This document shows positions 49,776-58,361 of a DNA stretch of 64,000 bases, one piece after another (positions within the stretch are counted from its first letter, which is position 1; the number at the start of each line of letters is the position of its first letter). Made by a program: the position numbers and the translations under genes. The notes under the pieces are model-generated. The model made no database searches and was not told where the DNA came from. It saw nothing but the letters and a program-made list of their open reading frames with translations. The stretch is from an uncultured Lachnoclostridium sp. (lineage in GTDB: Bacteria; Bacillota; Clostridia; Lachnospirales; Lachnospiraceae), in contig CAOJBY010000017.1 of assembly GCA_948330435.1 (NCBI GenBank), forward strand, positions 17,196 to 81,195, in the 5' to 3' direction.

Positions 49776-50888
49776 TTATTTGGTTACATGCCGGGAGACG
49801 TTTAGAGCCAGGCCCATTTCCGACAAAAGGAACAGAACCGAGGTTCCTCCATAGCTGATAAAGGGCAAAGTAATTCCCGTATTGGGAATGGTATTGGTAA
49901 CAACTGCGATATTCAAAATCACCTGTATCATAATATGCCCCATAATCCCCACGGCAATCATACAGCCAAAGAGATCCGTCACATGGACCGCAATCATCAG
50001 AAGCCGCCAGCCCATAAGCAGAAACAGAAGCATCAAAAGGGTCGCCCCCACAAGACCAAACTCCTCGCAGATAATGGAAAAAATCATATCATTCTGAGCC
50101 TCCGGCACAAAGCCCAATTTTTGCATACTCTCCCCATAGCCTACCCCAAAAAGACCGCCGGATCCTATGGCGTACAATCCCTGAAGCGTCTGATACCCTT
50201 TCTCATAGGCCTCCGGATTCCGCCAGATAGCCAGACGTTCCAGCCGATAAGACTCCACACTTAAGAAAATAGCCAGAAAGCCCACCCCAAGGCCCCCCAT
50301 AGCCACAAACTGCAGATACTTGGGGCTGGCCACAAATACCAGAATAACAGCAATTCCCATAATAATAATCGCCGTACTCAGATTATTCGTTCCCACCAGG
50401 CCCACAATGGGCAGGATCAAAAGCATCACCAGAAACATCTGCTTTAAAGATTTCATTTTATGTACTCTTCGGCTGATGACCGAAGCCAGAAGCAGGATAA
50501 CGGCAACCTTGGCAAACTCCGAGGGCTGAAAAGACAAAGGCCCCAGAGACAGCCACCTTTTAGAGCCATTGTACTCATCCCCAAAAAACAGAACCGCCGT
50601 AGACAAAAGAATCGACACCAGATAGCCCAAAACCGCCAGACGCTCCCATTTATGGTAATCCACCTTAGAAACGCCATACATAGCTGCCAGCCCGAGAGAA
50701 GTAGCAAAAAACTGCTTTTTCAGATAGTAAGCACCATCCGCAAACTTCACCCGTCCATTATAGGCACTGGTGCTGTAAAGCACAACAAGTCCAAAAACCA
50801 CCAGAATCAGCACACACAGCATCAGACCATAGTCAAAGGGTTCATGCCCCTGCTTTTTTGCTTTTCCGGAGGATTTCGGACCTGCCAT
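49776..50888 (-). CDS. ftsW: Septal peptidoglycan polymerase FtsW (SEDS family)
   Basis: This 370-residue protein has about ten membrane helices and SEDS signatures (FQPSEFAKVAVILLLASVIS, GNNLSTAIIIM-like segment, PNTGITLPFISYGGTSVLF). FtsW polymerises lipid II at the septum with a partner penicillin-binding protein. The neighbouring ftsI and ftsQ genes fit that role better than the rod-shape homologue RodA. It follows murD by 22 bases and precedes murA. Confidence 0.92.
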   Translation of the reverse strand: MAGPKSSGKAKKQGHEPFDYGLMLCVLILVVFGLVVLYSTSAYNGRVKFADGAYYLKKQFFATSLGLAAMYGVSKVDYHKWERLAVLGYLVSILLSTAVLFFGDEYNGSKRWLSLGPLSFQPSEFAKVAVILLLASVISRRVHKMKSLKQMFLVMLLILPIVGLVGTNNLSTAIIIMGIAVILVFVASPKYLQFVAMGGLGVGFLAIFLSVESYRLERLAIWRNPEAYEKGYQTLQGLYAIGSGGLFGVGYGESMQKLGFVPEAQNDMIFSIICEEFGLVGATLLMLLFLLMGWRLLMIAVHVTDLFGCMIAVGIMGHIMIQVILNIAVVTNTIPNTGITLPFISYGGTSVLFLLSEMGLALNVSRHVTK

Positions 50889-50910
50889 AAAATCACCTCA
50901 AACTAATATT

Positions 50911-52263
50911 TTACAGCTTTCGTACACAGTCTTTAAAAATTCTTCCTCTCTGTTCGTAATTATCAAACATTCCCCAGCTTGCACAGGCAGGCGACAAAAG
51001 CACCGCATCTCCGGGTTCGGCCCTCCTGGCACATTCCCTTACAGCATCCTCCATGCTCTCTGCAAACACAATATTCTCAAAACCGTACCGCCTGGCCGTA
51101 TCCGCAATCTTCTGTGCAGTCGCACCCAAAAGCACCAGCCATTTTACCCTTCCCTCAAAGGTCTTTACCCAATCATCAAACTCCACATGCTTATCATAGC
51201 CCCCGCCAATCACAAGCGTAGGCCTGGTCATAGCCTGAACCGCCTTAATAGAAGCATCCGTATTCGTCCCCTTAGAGTCATTATAGTAAGCGACACCATG
51301 CTTCTCCTCCACAAACTCAATTCGATGCTCCACCGCCCGAAACTCCATCACCGTACTGCGTATCTTGGGAATCGGAACCCCCATAGCAATGCCAATGGCA
51401 ACGGCCGCCATCACATTCTCATAATTATGGGCCCCTAAAAGCTTAAGCTCCGAGACATCACAAATCCCCGTCTTCTCACTTCCATCCCCATAGACAATAG
51501 AAGAACCATCCAAATAAACACCTCGATCCAATATATGCTCCCGGCTGAAATAAAGAACCGACGCTTTCACCCGTTCACCGAAGCTTCTGGTCTCCTCATC
51601 ATCATAATTAAGCACACAAGTATCTTCCGGCCCCTGATTCCCGGCAATCCTCTCTTTCGTCTCTATATAGCACTCCATCGTATGATGCCGATTCAAATGA
51701 TCCGGCGTAATATTCAAAATAGCACTAACCTCCGGATGAAAGCTCTCAATGGTCTCCAACTGAAAGCTGCTAATCTCCGCCGCCGTCACACTCTTCTTTG
51801 TCATCCTCAGGGCTTCTGTCGTATAAGCATTCCCAATATTGCCAACCACAAACACCTCTTCATAGAAGCTCCTCAAGATCTCCCCAACAAGAGCCGTCGT
51901 CGTCGTCTTCCCATTCGTCCCCGTAATCGCTGCCAGCTTACCCTTAGCAAAATGATAAGCCAGCTCCACTTCCCCCCAGATCAAAGCCCCATTTTCACGA
52001 AGCTCCCCCACCAAAGGAAGATCCACTGGCACGCCAGGACTCAAGATCACCACTTCCGTCTCTTTTTTCACCTCATCCGGAAGCTCCCCCAAAACAATGC
52101 GAAGCCCACTGCTATCCCCAAAGCCACTCCTCACCGTCTCCTCCGACAACCCCGCATTCCCATCATAAAGCACAGGCCTGGACCCCGCATCCAAAAGAAG
52201 CTTCGCCGCCCCCACGCCGCTAATCCCCGCCCCCACAATTAGAATCTTCTTATCCTTAACCAT
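50911..52263 (-). CDS. murD: UDP-N-acetylmuramoyl-alanine--D-glutamate ligase MurD
   Basis: The 450-residue Mur ligase has an N-terminal nucleotide-like domain (ILIVGAGISGVGAAKLLLDA), the ATP-binding P-loop AAITGTNGKTTTTALVG, the central AVEHRIEFVEEKHGVAYYND and DSKGTNTDASIKAV. The closing LLSPACASWGMFDNYEQRG is specific to MurD. It adds D-glutamate to the wall precursor. I chose the ATG at 52263, with GGGAGG upstream, over a start 11 codons earlier. A long palindromic element separates it from mraY. Confidence 0.95.
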   Translation of the reverse strand: MVKDKKILIVGAGISGVGAAKLLLDAGSRPVLYDGNAGLSEETVRSGFGDSSGLRIVLGELPDEVKKETEVVILSPGVPVDLPLVGELRENGALIWGEVELAYHFAKGKLAAITGTNGKTTTTALVGEILRSFYEEVFVVGNIGNAYTTEALRMTKKSVTAAEISSFQLETIESFHPEVSAILNITPDHLNRHHTMECYIETKERIAGNQGPEDTCVLNYDDEETRSFGERVKASVLYFSREHILDRGVYLDGSSIVYGDGSEKTGICDVSELKLLGAHNYENVMAAVAIGIAMGVPIPKIRSTVMEFRAVEHRIEFVEEKHGVAYYNDSKGTNTDASIKAVQAMTRPTLVIGGGYDKHVEFDDWVKTFEGRVKWLVLLGATAQKIADTARRYGFENIVFAESMEDAVRECARRAEPGDAVLLSPACASWGMFDNYEQRGRIFKDCVRKL

Positions 52264-52303
52264 CTTTCTCAACCTCCCAACCAAAAATATTTCCAAAACC
52301 TAA

Positions 52304-52587
52304 GGATGTCACAAAATAAGACAGCAGGCTTTTCCGATATCTCGTGTGCTGACCGGATTATATTTAGCAAAATTACGCAGGATATTTGTTCATCTGCAAG
52401 ACGAATTTTCGAGGGCGTAGCGGTGGCTACGACTAGAAAATTCAACGCAGTAGATGGGCAAATAGACAAGTAAGTTTGACTGAATATAATCTGGTCAGTA
52501 CACGAATGTCCGGCTATTCGTGTACAGCAGTCTGAATCGTCCGAACACAGGATATGGAAAAGCCTGCTGTCTTATTTTGTGACATCC
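52304..52587. repeat. Nested inverted-repeat element D between mraY and murD
   Basis: The element spans 284 bases. The outer arms (GGATGTCACAAAATAAGACA then GCAGGCTTTTCC) are nearly identical over 33 bases. Inside them lie further paired segments: GTGCTGACCGGATTATATT with AATATAATCTGGTCAGTAC, GATATTTGTTCATCTGC with GCAGTAGATGGGCAAAT, and GAATTTTCGAG with CTAGAAAATTC. Another hairpin (ACACGAAT/ATTCGTGT) lies at 52500-52523. The right arm carries the family core GGCTTTTCCATATCCTGTGT on the minus strand. I found no protein-coding frame in it. Confidence 0.88.
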
Positions 52588-52605
52588 GCCCCTTGCCAAA
52601 ACACT

Positions 52606-53562
52606 TCATAATGCCAAAATCCCAACCAAGCAAAGCACCGCCGTCACAATAGAAAACACCGCCACAACCCGTGTCTCCGACCATCCCCCCAGTTCAAAAT
52701 GATGATGAATCGGTGCCATCCGAAAGATCCGCTTCCCCCCGGTCATCTTAAAATAAGTAACCTGAATCATAACCGAAAGAATCTCCACCCAATAAATCAA
52801 TGCCACAATCAAGATAAACATCGGCATCTTCAGCATATAAGCCGTAGAAGCCACAAATCCTCCGAGAGCCAAGGATCCCGTATCCCCCATAAACACACTG
52901 GCCGGATAAACATTAAACAGCAAAAATCCCATCAGGCTTCCCACCACCGCACAGGTAATAGGCGAAATACCGCTTTGCGTCCCAAAAGCCACCACCGTAA
53001 AAAAAGTAGCAATCAGCACCGTCACACTGGATGCCAGCCCATCCAGTCCGTCGGTAAAATTCGCCCCATTCACCGTACCAATAATCGCCAAAAAAGCCAC
53101 CGGTACCGCCAGCCAGCCCATATGCAGATAATGCCCCGGCCAGAAAGGGATCAGCATCTCCATATCCCCTCCCGTCTGCTGATAATAATAGTAAACAAAC
53201 ACCCCCGTCACCAGAATCTGCCCCAGCATCTTCTGCCCCGGTGTCAGTCCCTCGGAGCGATGAAGCACAATCTTAATATAATCATCCAGAAAACCAATGA
53301 TCCCAAACCCCACCGTCACAAACAGAATCGGAATAATCTTCGGATAATCTTTCACATATAATAAAGAAGTGATCACAATCCCAGCCAGAATAATCAAACC
53401 GCCCATGGTCGGCGTTCCACTCTTCTTCAGATGGCTTTTAGGCCCCTCCTCCCGGACGGTCTGCCCAAACTTTAATCTTCGCAGCAGTGGAATTATAATA
53501 GGACCCAAGGCTGCACTAATGGCAAAGGAAATCAATACCGGCAATATCATCGTATAATTCAT
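52606..53562 (-). CDS. mraY: Phospho-N-acetylmuramoyl-pentapeptide transferase MraY
   Basis: The 318-residue membrane enzyme has ten helices and catalytic motifs KKSGTPTMGGL, FLDDYIK (aspartates that bind magnesium), NFTDGLDGLA and PIHHHFE. It moves the muramoyl-pentapeptide from UDP to undecaprenyl phosphate, making lipid I on the inner membrane face. It follows spoVD after 121 bases, a gap that contains a small repeat of GGGTATAC. Confidence 0.97.
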   Translation of the reverse strand: MNYTMILPVLISFAISAALGPIIIPLLRRLKFGQTVREEGPKSHLKKSGTPTMGGLIILAGIVITSLLYVKDYPKIIPILFVTVGFGIIGFLDDYIKIVLHRSEGLTPGQKMLGQILVTGVFVYYYYQQTGGDMEMLIPFWPGHYLHMGWLAVPVAFLAIIGTVNGANFTDGLDGLASSVTVLIATFFTVVAFGTQSGISPITCAVVGSLMGFLLFNVYPASVFMGDTGSLALGGFVASTAYMLKMPMFILIVALIYWVEILSVMIQVTYFKMTGGKRIFRMAPIHHHFELGGWSETRVVAVFSIVTAVLCLVGILAL

Positions 53563-53683
53563 ATGGTTACACCTCTCAAGCTTCTTTCAGTATACCCTAC
53601 GGGTACAGCAGTGTATACCCTTTCGGTTCACCCTCGTACAGAATTATAAGTCTTTCCGGAAAATTATTCAACCATAATCTGCT

Positions 53684-55438
53684 TCAACTGGGAATTTCTG
53701 TAATCACTTCCTCCTTTTCAATCCCCAGATAAGGCAGGATATTAGAAAAGATATCCTGAATCACGGGGGCCGCTATGGTTCCTCCATAATAGATTCCCTG
53801 GGGATTATGGATAATCGCAATCGCCAGCACCTGGGGATCATCCGCCGGAGCAAAGCCGATAAAGGAAGATATGTACTTATTGGTTCCTCTGGGAAGCGTC
53901 TGTGAGGTAGCCGTTTTCCCGCCAATACGATATCCCTCGATATACGCTTTCTTTCCTCCGCCCTCTGACACTACCTTTTCCAAAAGGAAACGCATGGTTT
54001 CCGAGGTTTCCTCCGACACAATTCCATCCCTTTTAGCATAAGTAAGCTCTTTCAAAAGATTCCCCTCCTCATCCCGAATCTCCACACCAAAATGAGGTGT
54101 CACCCTTGTTCCCCCATTAATGAGAGAACTAACGGTGGTAGCAAGCTGAATGGGTGTAATCTGAAAAGACTGGCCAAACGAAATAGTAGCCAACTCCACA
54201 GGTCCGATATTTTCCTTTTTATGAAAAATAGTTCCCGCTTCACCGGGCAGATCCACTCCCGTCTTAGAGAGGAGACCAAATTGCTGAAAATATCCACAGA
54301 AGTCATCTACACCTATCCTCTGACCCAAATCAATAAAAACCGGATTGCAGGAATTTTCAATTCCCTGAACAAAGGTCTCCGCACCATGTCCCCCCACCTT
54401 ATGACACCGGATCTTGCGATCCTCCACAATCCGAAAACCGGGGCAGCTAAAAGTATCATTTAAAGATACCACATCTTTTTCCAATGCCGCAGCAGCCGTA
54501 ATCGTCTTAAAGGTAGAACCGGGTTCATACGTATCATTGATACTTTGATTCCTCCACATTTGATTTAAAAGATCCTGTTTCTGCTGATCCGTAAGGCCGC
54601 TGGTGTCCACGTCCACATTCAGGGTAAAGGGATCATTTAGATCAAACTCCGGCACATTGACACAGGCATAGATTTCCCCGTTTTGGGGATTCATAACCAA
54701 AACAGACACATAAGTAGCCTGCTTCTGTTCCAAAGCCTTAAGTGCCGCCTGCTGAGCATAAAGCTGAATATTATAATCCAGGCTGATATACAGGTCGCTG
54801 CCGGCTACCGGCTCCACACGCTCCTCCCCTGCATCGGCAATCTCCACACCCCGGGCATCCGTCTGGGTCAGGATCGTTCCATTGATTCCCTGAAGATACT
54901 TGTCATACACAACCTCCAGCCCGATAATCCCCTGGTTATCACTGCCTGTAAAGCCAAGCACCTTAGATGCCAGGCTTCCATAGGGATAATATCGCTTAAA
55001 GTCCTCATCAATCTTCACACCCTCCAATTGATAGGCTCTTATTCGATCTCCTACTTCTTTCTCAACGTTTGTTTTAATTCGCTCAATAGAGCTATACTTT
55101 TCCACCCTTTTACGTACCGTTTCCTCCGGCAGTTCCAGCTCCTTGCAAAGCACCTCAATCACCCTCTCCGGATCTTTAATCTGACTGTGGACCACAGAAA
55201 TCGTACACACCGTGCGGTTCGTGGCCAAGACAGTTCCGGATGCATCAATAATCTTTCCTCTGGCCGCCTTAATGCTTCGTTCACGCTCATGGAGGTCATC
55301 TGCCAGCTCCTGATAGTATTCCGACTCGAAGACCATCAGCTTTACCAGCCGTCCCGTAAGCACGAGCACTGCCACAAGACAGCAGGAGAAGATCAAAATA
55401 ATCTTTTTTCTATTATACGTCTTACATTTTGGATACAT
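53684..55438 (-). CDS. spoVD: Penicillin-binding transpeptidase SpoVD-like
   Basis: The 584-residue class B penicillin-binding protein has one membrane helix (about 11-29), a dimerisation domain and a transpeptidase domain with SxxK at 308-311 (PGSTFK), SxN at 363-365 (SCN) and KTA at 508-510 instead of the usual KTG. It crosslinks peptidoglycan on the outer membrane face. Lack of PASTA repeats and of the extended C-terminus makes it shorter than B. subtilis SpoVD, but its place next to ftsI fits. The SpoVD role is by synteny and is less certain than the enzyme class. Confidence 0.8.
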   Translation of the reverse strand: MYPKCKTYNRKKIILIFSCCLVAVLVLTGRLVKLMVFESEYYQELADDLHERERSIKAARGKIIDASGTVLATNRTVCTISVVHSQIKDPERVIEVLCKELELPEETVRKRVEKYSSIERIKTNVEKEVGDRIRAYQLEGVKIDEDFKRYYPYGSLASKVLGFTGSDNQGIIGLEVVYDKYLQGINGTILTQTDARGVEIADAGEERVEPVAGSDLYISLDYNIQLYAQQAALKALEQKQATYVSVLVMNPQNGEIYACVNVPEFDLNDPFTLNVDVDTSGLTDQQKQDLLNQMWRNQSINDTYEPGSTFKTITAAAALEKDVVSLNDTFSCPGFRIVEDRKIRCHKVGGHGAETFVQGIENSCNPVFIDLGQRIGVDDFCGYFQQFGLLSKTGVDLPGEAGTIFHKKENIGPVELATISFGQSFQITPIQLATTVSSLINGGTRVTPHFGVEIRDEEGNLLKELTYAKRDGIVSEETSETMRFLLEKVVSEGGGKKAYIEGYRIGGKTATSQTLPRGTNKYISSFIGFAPADDPQVLAIAIIHNPQGIYYGGTIAAPVIQDIFSNILPYLGIEKEEVITEIPS

Positions 55439-55482
55439 AAAAAGACCTCATAATGGCTTTGTATTAACCTATTATGAGATCT
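55439..55482 (-). terminator. Hairpin between ftsI and spoVD, with U-run adjoining the spoVD start
   Basis: On the minus strand AGATCTCATAAT (55471-55482) pairs fully, with one G-U pair, with ATTATGAGGTCT (55443-55454) across a 16-base loop. TTTTT follows, and then the spoVD ATG. The 3' arm holds GAGG (55446-55449), seven bases before the ATG, the only visible ribosome site. It looks like a terminator that also hides that site. Confidence 0.75.
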
Positions 55483-55505
55483 TTTGATTTATACCCTTAC
55501 TTTTT

Positions 55506-57794
55506 TTACTCCTCCTGGGGTTCTTCCGGTTCCTGAGGTTCCTGCGGCTTTTCGTCTTCATCTCCTAAAAGAGGACTGACAATTCCGTTTAAGAAGCCTG
55601 TATCCCCCTCTTCTTCCACTTCCTCCTCCGTGGGCATTCTGACCTGTTCTCCCGTATTGGGATCCGTAAGCACACCTTCCGATTCAGGCTCCTCTCCCTC
55701 GGGGTCCTCACCCTCCTGGCCGCTTTCTTCGCCCTCCTGCTCTGCCTGCTGTTCTGCCTTGGCCGCATTTTCCGCATCTACCTCATCCTGCATATCGGCC
55801 GGAATCTCTTCCGTAGGGTAAATATTCAAGTAAGGCATAGCTTCTTTCATAATATTCTTAAAAATCTCCTGAGCAAAGGCACTGCTTGCCTGTGTGGTAG
55901 AATCCGCCGCATTCGGTTCGTCTACAACCACATAGCAGACTACCTGAGGATTGTCCACCGGTGCAAATCCAATAAAGGATACCAGATACTTCCTTGCGGA
56001 ACGTGGAATCTTCTCCGCTGTTCCCGTCTTGCCGCCCATGGCATAGCCAGCCACCCTGGCCTTTTTCCCCGTAGGATTATTCCCGTTGCTATCCATCTCA
56101 CCATACATGGTATGATAGAGATACTGGCGAATCAGGGAAGAGGTTTTCGCCGACACCGTCTGCTTCACCAGAACCGGATTGATATTTTCCACTGTGCCGC
56201 CGTTGGAATCCAGAACCTTTTTCACCACATGGGGCTTATAATAGTATCCGCCGTTGATCACGGAGGAAAACGCACTCGCCACCTGGATCATGGTCGCATT
56301 GTAGCCCTGGCCGAAAGAGCTGGTTGCCAGCTCCGTAGGCCCTATGTTGTCCCTTGTAAATACCGTGGATGCATTGTTGGTCTCTCCCGGCAGATCAATG
56401 TTCGTCTTCAGGCCCATATTAAAAATCTGCTGGTATTTCAGGAAATTATCATACCCCTCTTTCGCCCCTATCTGCATGAGTGCATCATTGCAGGAAAACA
56501 TCAGGCTTCCTTCCAGAGAAATGATTCCATGTCCGGTTTTTTTCGCACATTTTATGGGCTTTTGTCCCTCTACAATTACCTGACCGCTATCGCATAAAAA
56601 TGTAGTGGAATCCGAAACCGTTCCCGTCTCCAAGGCTCCCGCCACGGTCAGAGGCTTTACCGTAGATCCCGGCTCAAAGCCATCACTGATGCAGTAATTT
56701 CTCCACATCTGATTTTGGAGAAACAGGACCAGGTTCTCCTTATCCAGCTTGCCATTACTCTCCAGCTGATTATACTCCCGTTCCAGCATATAGCCCTGAT
56801 CCACAAGGATATGGGGATTGCCCTCCATAGCATCCAGGATCTCCTGGGGAAGATAACCATTCTTTACCAGATCAAAGGGATCGTTCAAATCAAAATCCAC
56901 GTCTCCTGCCATAGCCAGGATTTCTCCTGTCTGAGGATCCATCATAATGACACCAATATTCTTTGCTGCTGGTCCCTCTATATTTTTATTAGTGTAATCC
57001 TGGATAAATTTATCAATGTACTTCTCCACAATTCCCTGAAGCGTTACATCAATGGTGGACACTATGCTGTCACCATCCGTCGGAATCTTTACAGATTTTT
57101 CCTGTTCTAAATCCTCATTTAGATAATTATAGCTCCTTCCATTGGTTCCATTTAAGACACTGCTGTATTCCTCTTCAATGCCCGTCTGTCCCTGATTACC
57201 TGTTACTGTATATCCTACCACATGACATGCCAAAGAGTTATTGGGATAACGACGAATATATGAATCCTCAAACCAGACCCCCTTTATCCTGGCTCCTCTT
57301 TCCTTATCCTCCTGAAGTTCCCGGAATGCTGCTGTTTCATCCTTACTAAGCTGGCGTAACAAAGGCACATAACTACTATCTTTCTTTTCGCTTAAAATTG
57401 CTCGAAGTTCTGCTTCATCAAGTTCAAAATTCTCTAGTAATGCACGAAGCGTAGGTTCTACACAGTCCTTTTTTGCATCATCACTCTTATTCTGCAATAG
57501 TACCTTTGGATCCAGAATCAGATTATAAACTTTCTCACTTGTAGCCAGAATCGTACCATTCCGATCCAGAATGTCCCCTCGCTTATAGGGAAGCAGGGTA
57601 CTAGCCGTATCCTGCTGAGCCAAAACCTTCTTTGTGTATTTCTCTCCATTTGTCTTGTTAATGTAAGCAAGGCGGATATCCACACCAATTAAAGCAAGCA
57701 CTATTATTGTAAATAATAGTGCCAGCTTTCCTTTCATGCGATGCTCCATAATCGCCTTTTTTCCATTTTTTTGCTTTCTTGCTGACCTGCTCAA
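55506..57794 (-). CDS. ftsI: Division-specific penicillin-binding protein FtsI/PbpB
   Basis: The product of about 762 residues is a class B penicillin-binding protein. It has a basic start, one membrane helix, a PBP dimer domain and a transpeptidase with PGSTVK (about 376-381), the SxN site in FSCNDAL, and GGKTGTAEK. It crosslinks septal wall with FtsW. An unusual C-terminal tail of about 80 residues is very acidic (EEGDTGFLNG, PQEPQEPEEPQEE). The TTG at 57794 is chosen because it follows GGAGGCAGG and lies just after the ftsL stop. An ATG 15 codons on is an alternative. Confidence 0.9.
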   Translation of the reverse strand: MSRSARKQKNGKKAIMEHRMKGKLALLFTIIVLALIGVDIRLAYINKTNGEKYTKKVLAQQDTASTLLPYKRGDILDRNGTILATSEKVYNLILDPKVLLQNKSDDAKKDCVEPTLRALLENFELDEAELRAILSEKKDSSYVPLLRQLSKDETAAFRELQEDKERGARIKGVWFEDSYIRRYPNNSLACHVVGYTVTGNQGQTGIEEEYSSVLNGTNGRSYNYLNEDLEQEKSVKIPTDGDSIVSTIDVTLQGIVEKYIDKFIQDYTNKNIEGPAAKNIGVIMMDPQTGEILAMAGDVDFDLNDPFDLVKNGYLPQEILDAMEGNPHILVDQGYMLEREYNQLESNGKLDKENLVLFLQNQMWRNYCISDGFEPGSTVKPLTVAGALETGTVSDSTTFLCDSGQVIVEGQKPIKCAKKTGHGIISLEGSLMFSCNDALMQIGAKEGYDNFLKYQQIFNMGLKTNIDLPGETNNASTVFTRDNIGPTELATSSFGQGYNATMIQVASAFSSVINGGYYYKPHVVKKVLDSNGGTVENINPVLVKQTVSAKTSSLIRQYLYHTMYGEMDSNGNNPTGKKARVAGYAMGGKTGTAEKIPRSARKYLVSFIGFAPVDNPQVVCYVVVDEPNAADSTTQASSAFAQEIFKNIMKEAMPYLNIYPTEEIPADMQDEVDAENAAKAEQQAEQEGEESGQEGEDPEGEEPESEGVLTDPNTGEQVRMPTEEEVEEEGDTGFLNGIVSPLLGDEDEKPQEPQEPEEPQEE

Positions 57795-57798
57795 ACTA

Positions 57799-58341
57799 TC
57801 ACCTGCCTCCGGAACCAAGGACTCCTTTTAGTCCGCTGTCTTCCTGGGGAATCTCTTCATATTGCCTTACATAATCACTACCCTGACCATCATACAGAAT
57901 CACCTGATCCTCCTGTGCATACACCATTCCCAATTCATTGATAGCGATATCCCGCACTTTCTCCAGATCCACAGAAGAGGTGACCCGATTGTATTCGTCA
58001 TCATTTTCTTCTTTCCTATCTGAAAGCTGTGCCTCCAATGCTGCAATATTCTTCATTCGAGCCGTGTTGTCCGCCTGTAACTGTAGATAACCTACACACG
58101 CCCAAAGAGCCAGCACAGATGCGGCGGCCAGAAATAGAGTATATCCTATACTCAGATAATTTACTCTCTCCCGACGGGGAGCACGATGCACCTTAGGTCT
58201 CTGTGCCTGTCTATTCTTTTGATCTCGTTTTGGATTCTCCACAACCTGAAGCTTACGGACTGCTGTGCCATTCACATAAGTCTGTCTGTTTCTGTCGGAA
58301 GTTCTTCTTTTGCCCGTATTGATGCTTCTGATTTCTGCCAT
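57799..58341 (-). CDS. ftsL: FtsL-like cell division protein
   Basis: The 180-residue protein has a basic N-terminal tail of about 60 residues (RKLQVVENPKRDQKNRQAQR). One membrane helix (YLSIGYTLFLAAASVLALWA) and a coiled coil (ARMKNIAALEAQLSDRKEEN) follow. It resembles FtsL/septum-initiation proteins, which bridge FtsQ with FtsI and FtsW. The location between rsmH and ftsI supports FtsL. Sequence conservation in this family is low, so the call rests on layout. Confidence 0.85.
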   Translation of the reverse strand: MAEIRSINTGKRRTSDRNRQTYVNGTAVRKLQVVENPKRDQKNRQAQRPKVHRAPRRERVNYLSIGYTLFLAAASVLALWACVGYLQLQADNTARMKNIAALEAQLSDRKEENDDEYNRVTSSVDLEKVRDIAINELGMVYAQEDQVILYDGQGSDYVRQYEEIPQEDSGLKGVLGSGGR

Positions 58342-58361
58342 ATTTTTCTCACACTTCTAAT

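Noticed and set aside
51535..52242. Long plus-strand open frame of 235 codons opposite murD
   Set aside because: It lies wholly antisense to murD, is rich in His, Arg, Pro and Asn as expected from the reverse complement, and has no ribosome site.
52699..53361. Plus-strand open frame of 220 codons opposite mraY
   Set aside because: It is antisense to a fully conserved membrane enzyme, has extreme His/Asn/Lys/Arg bias and matches no family.
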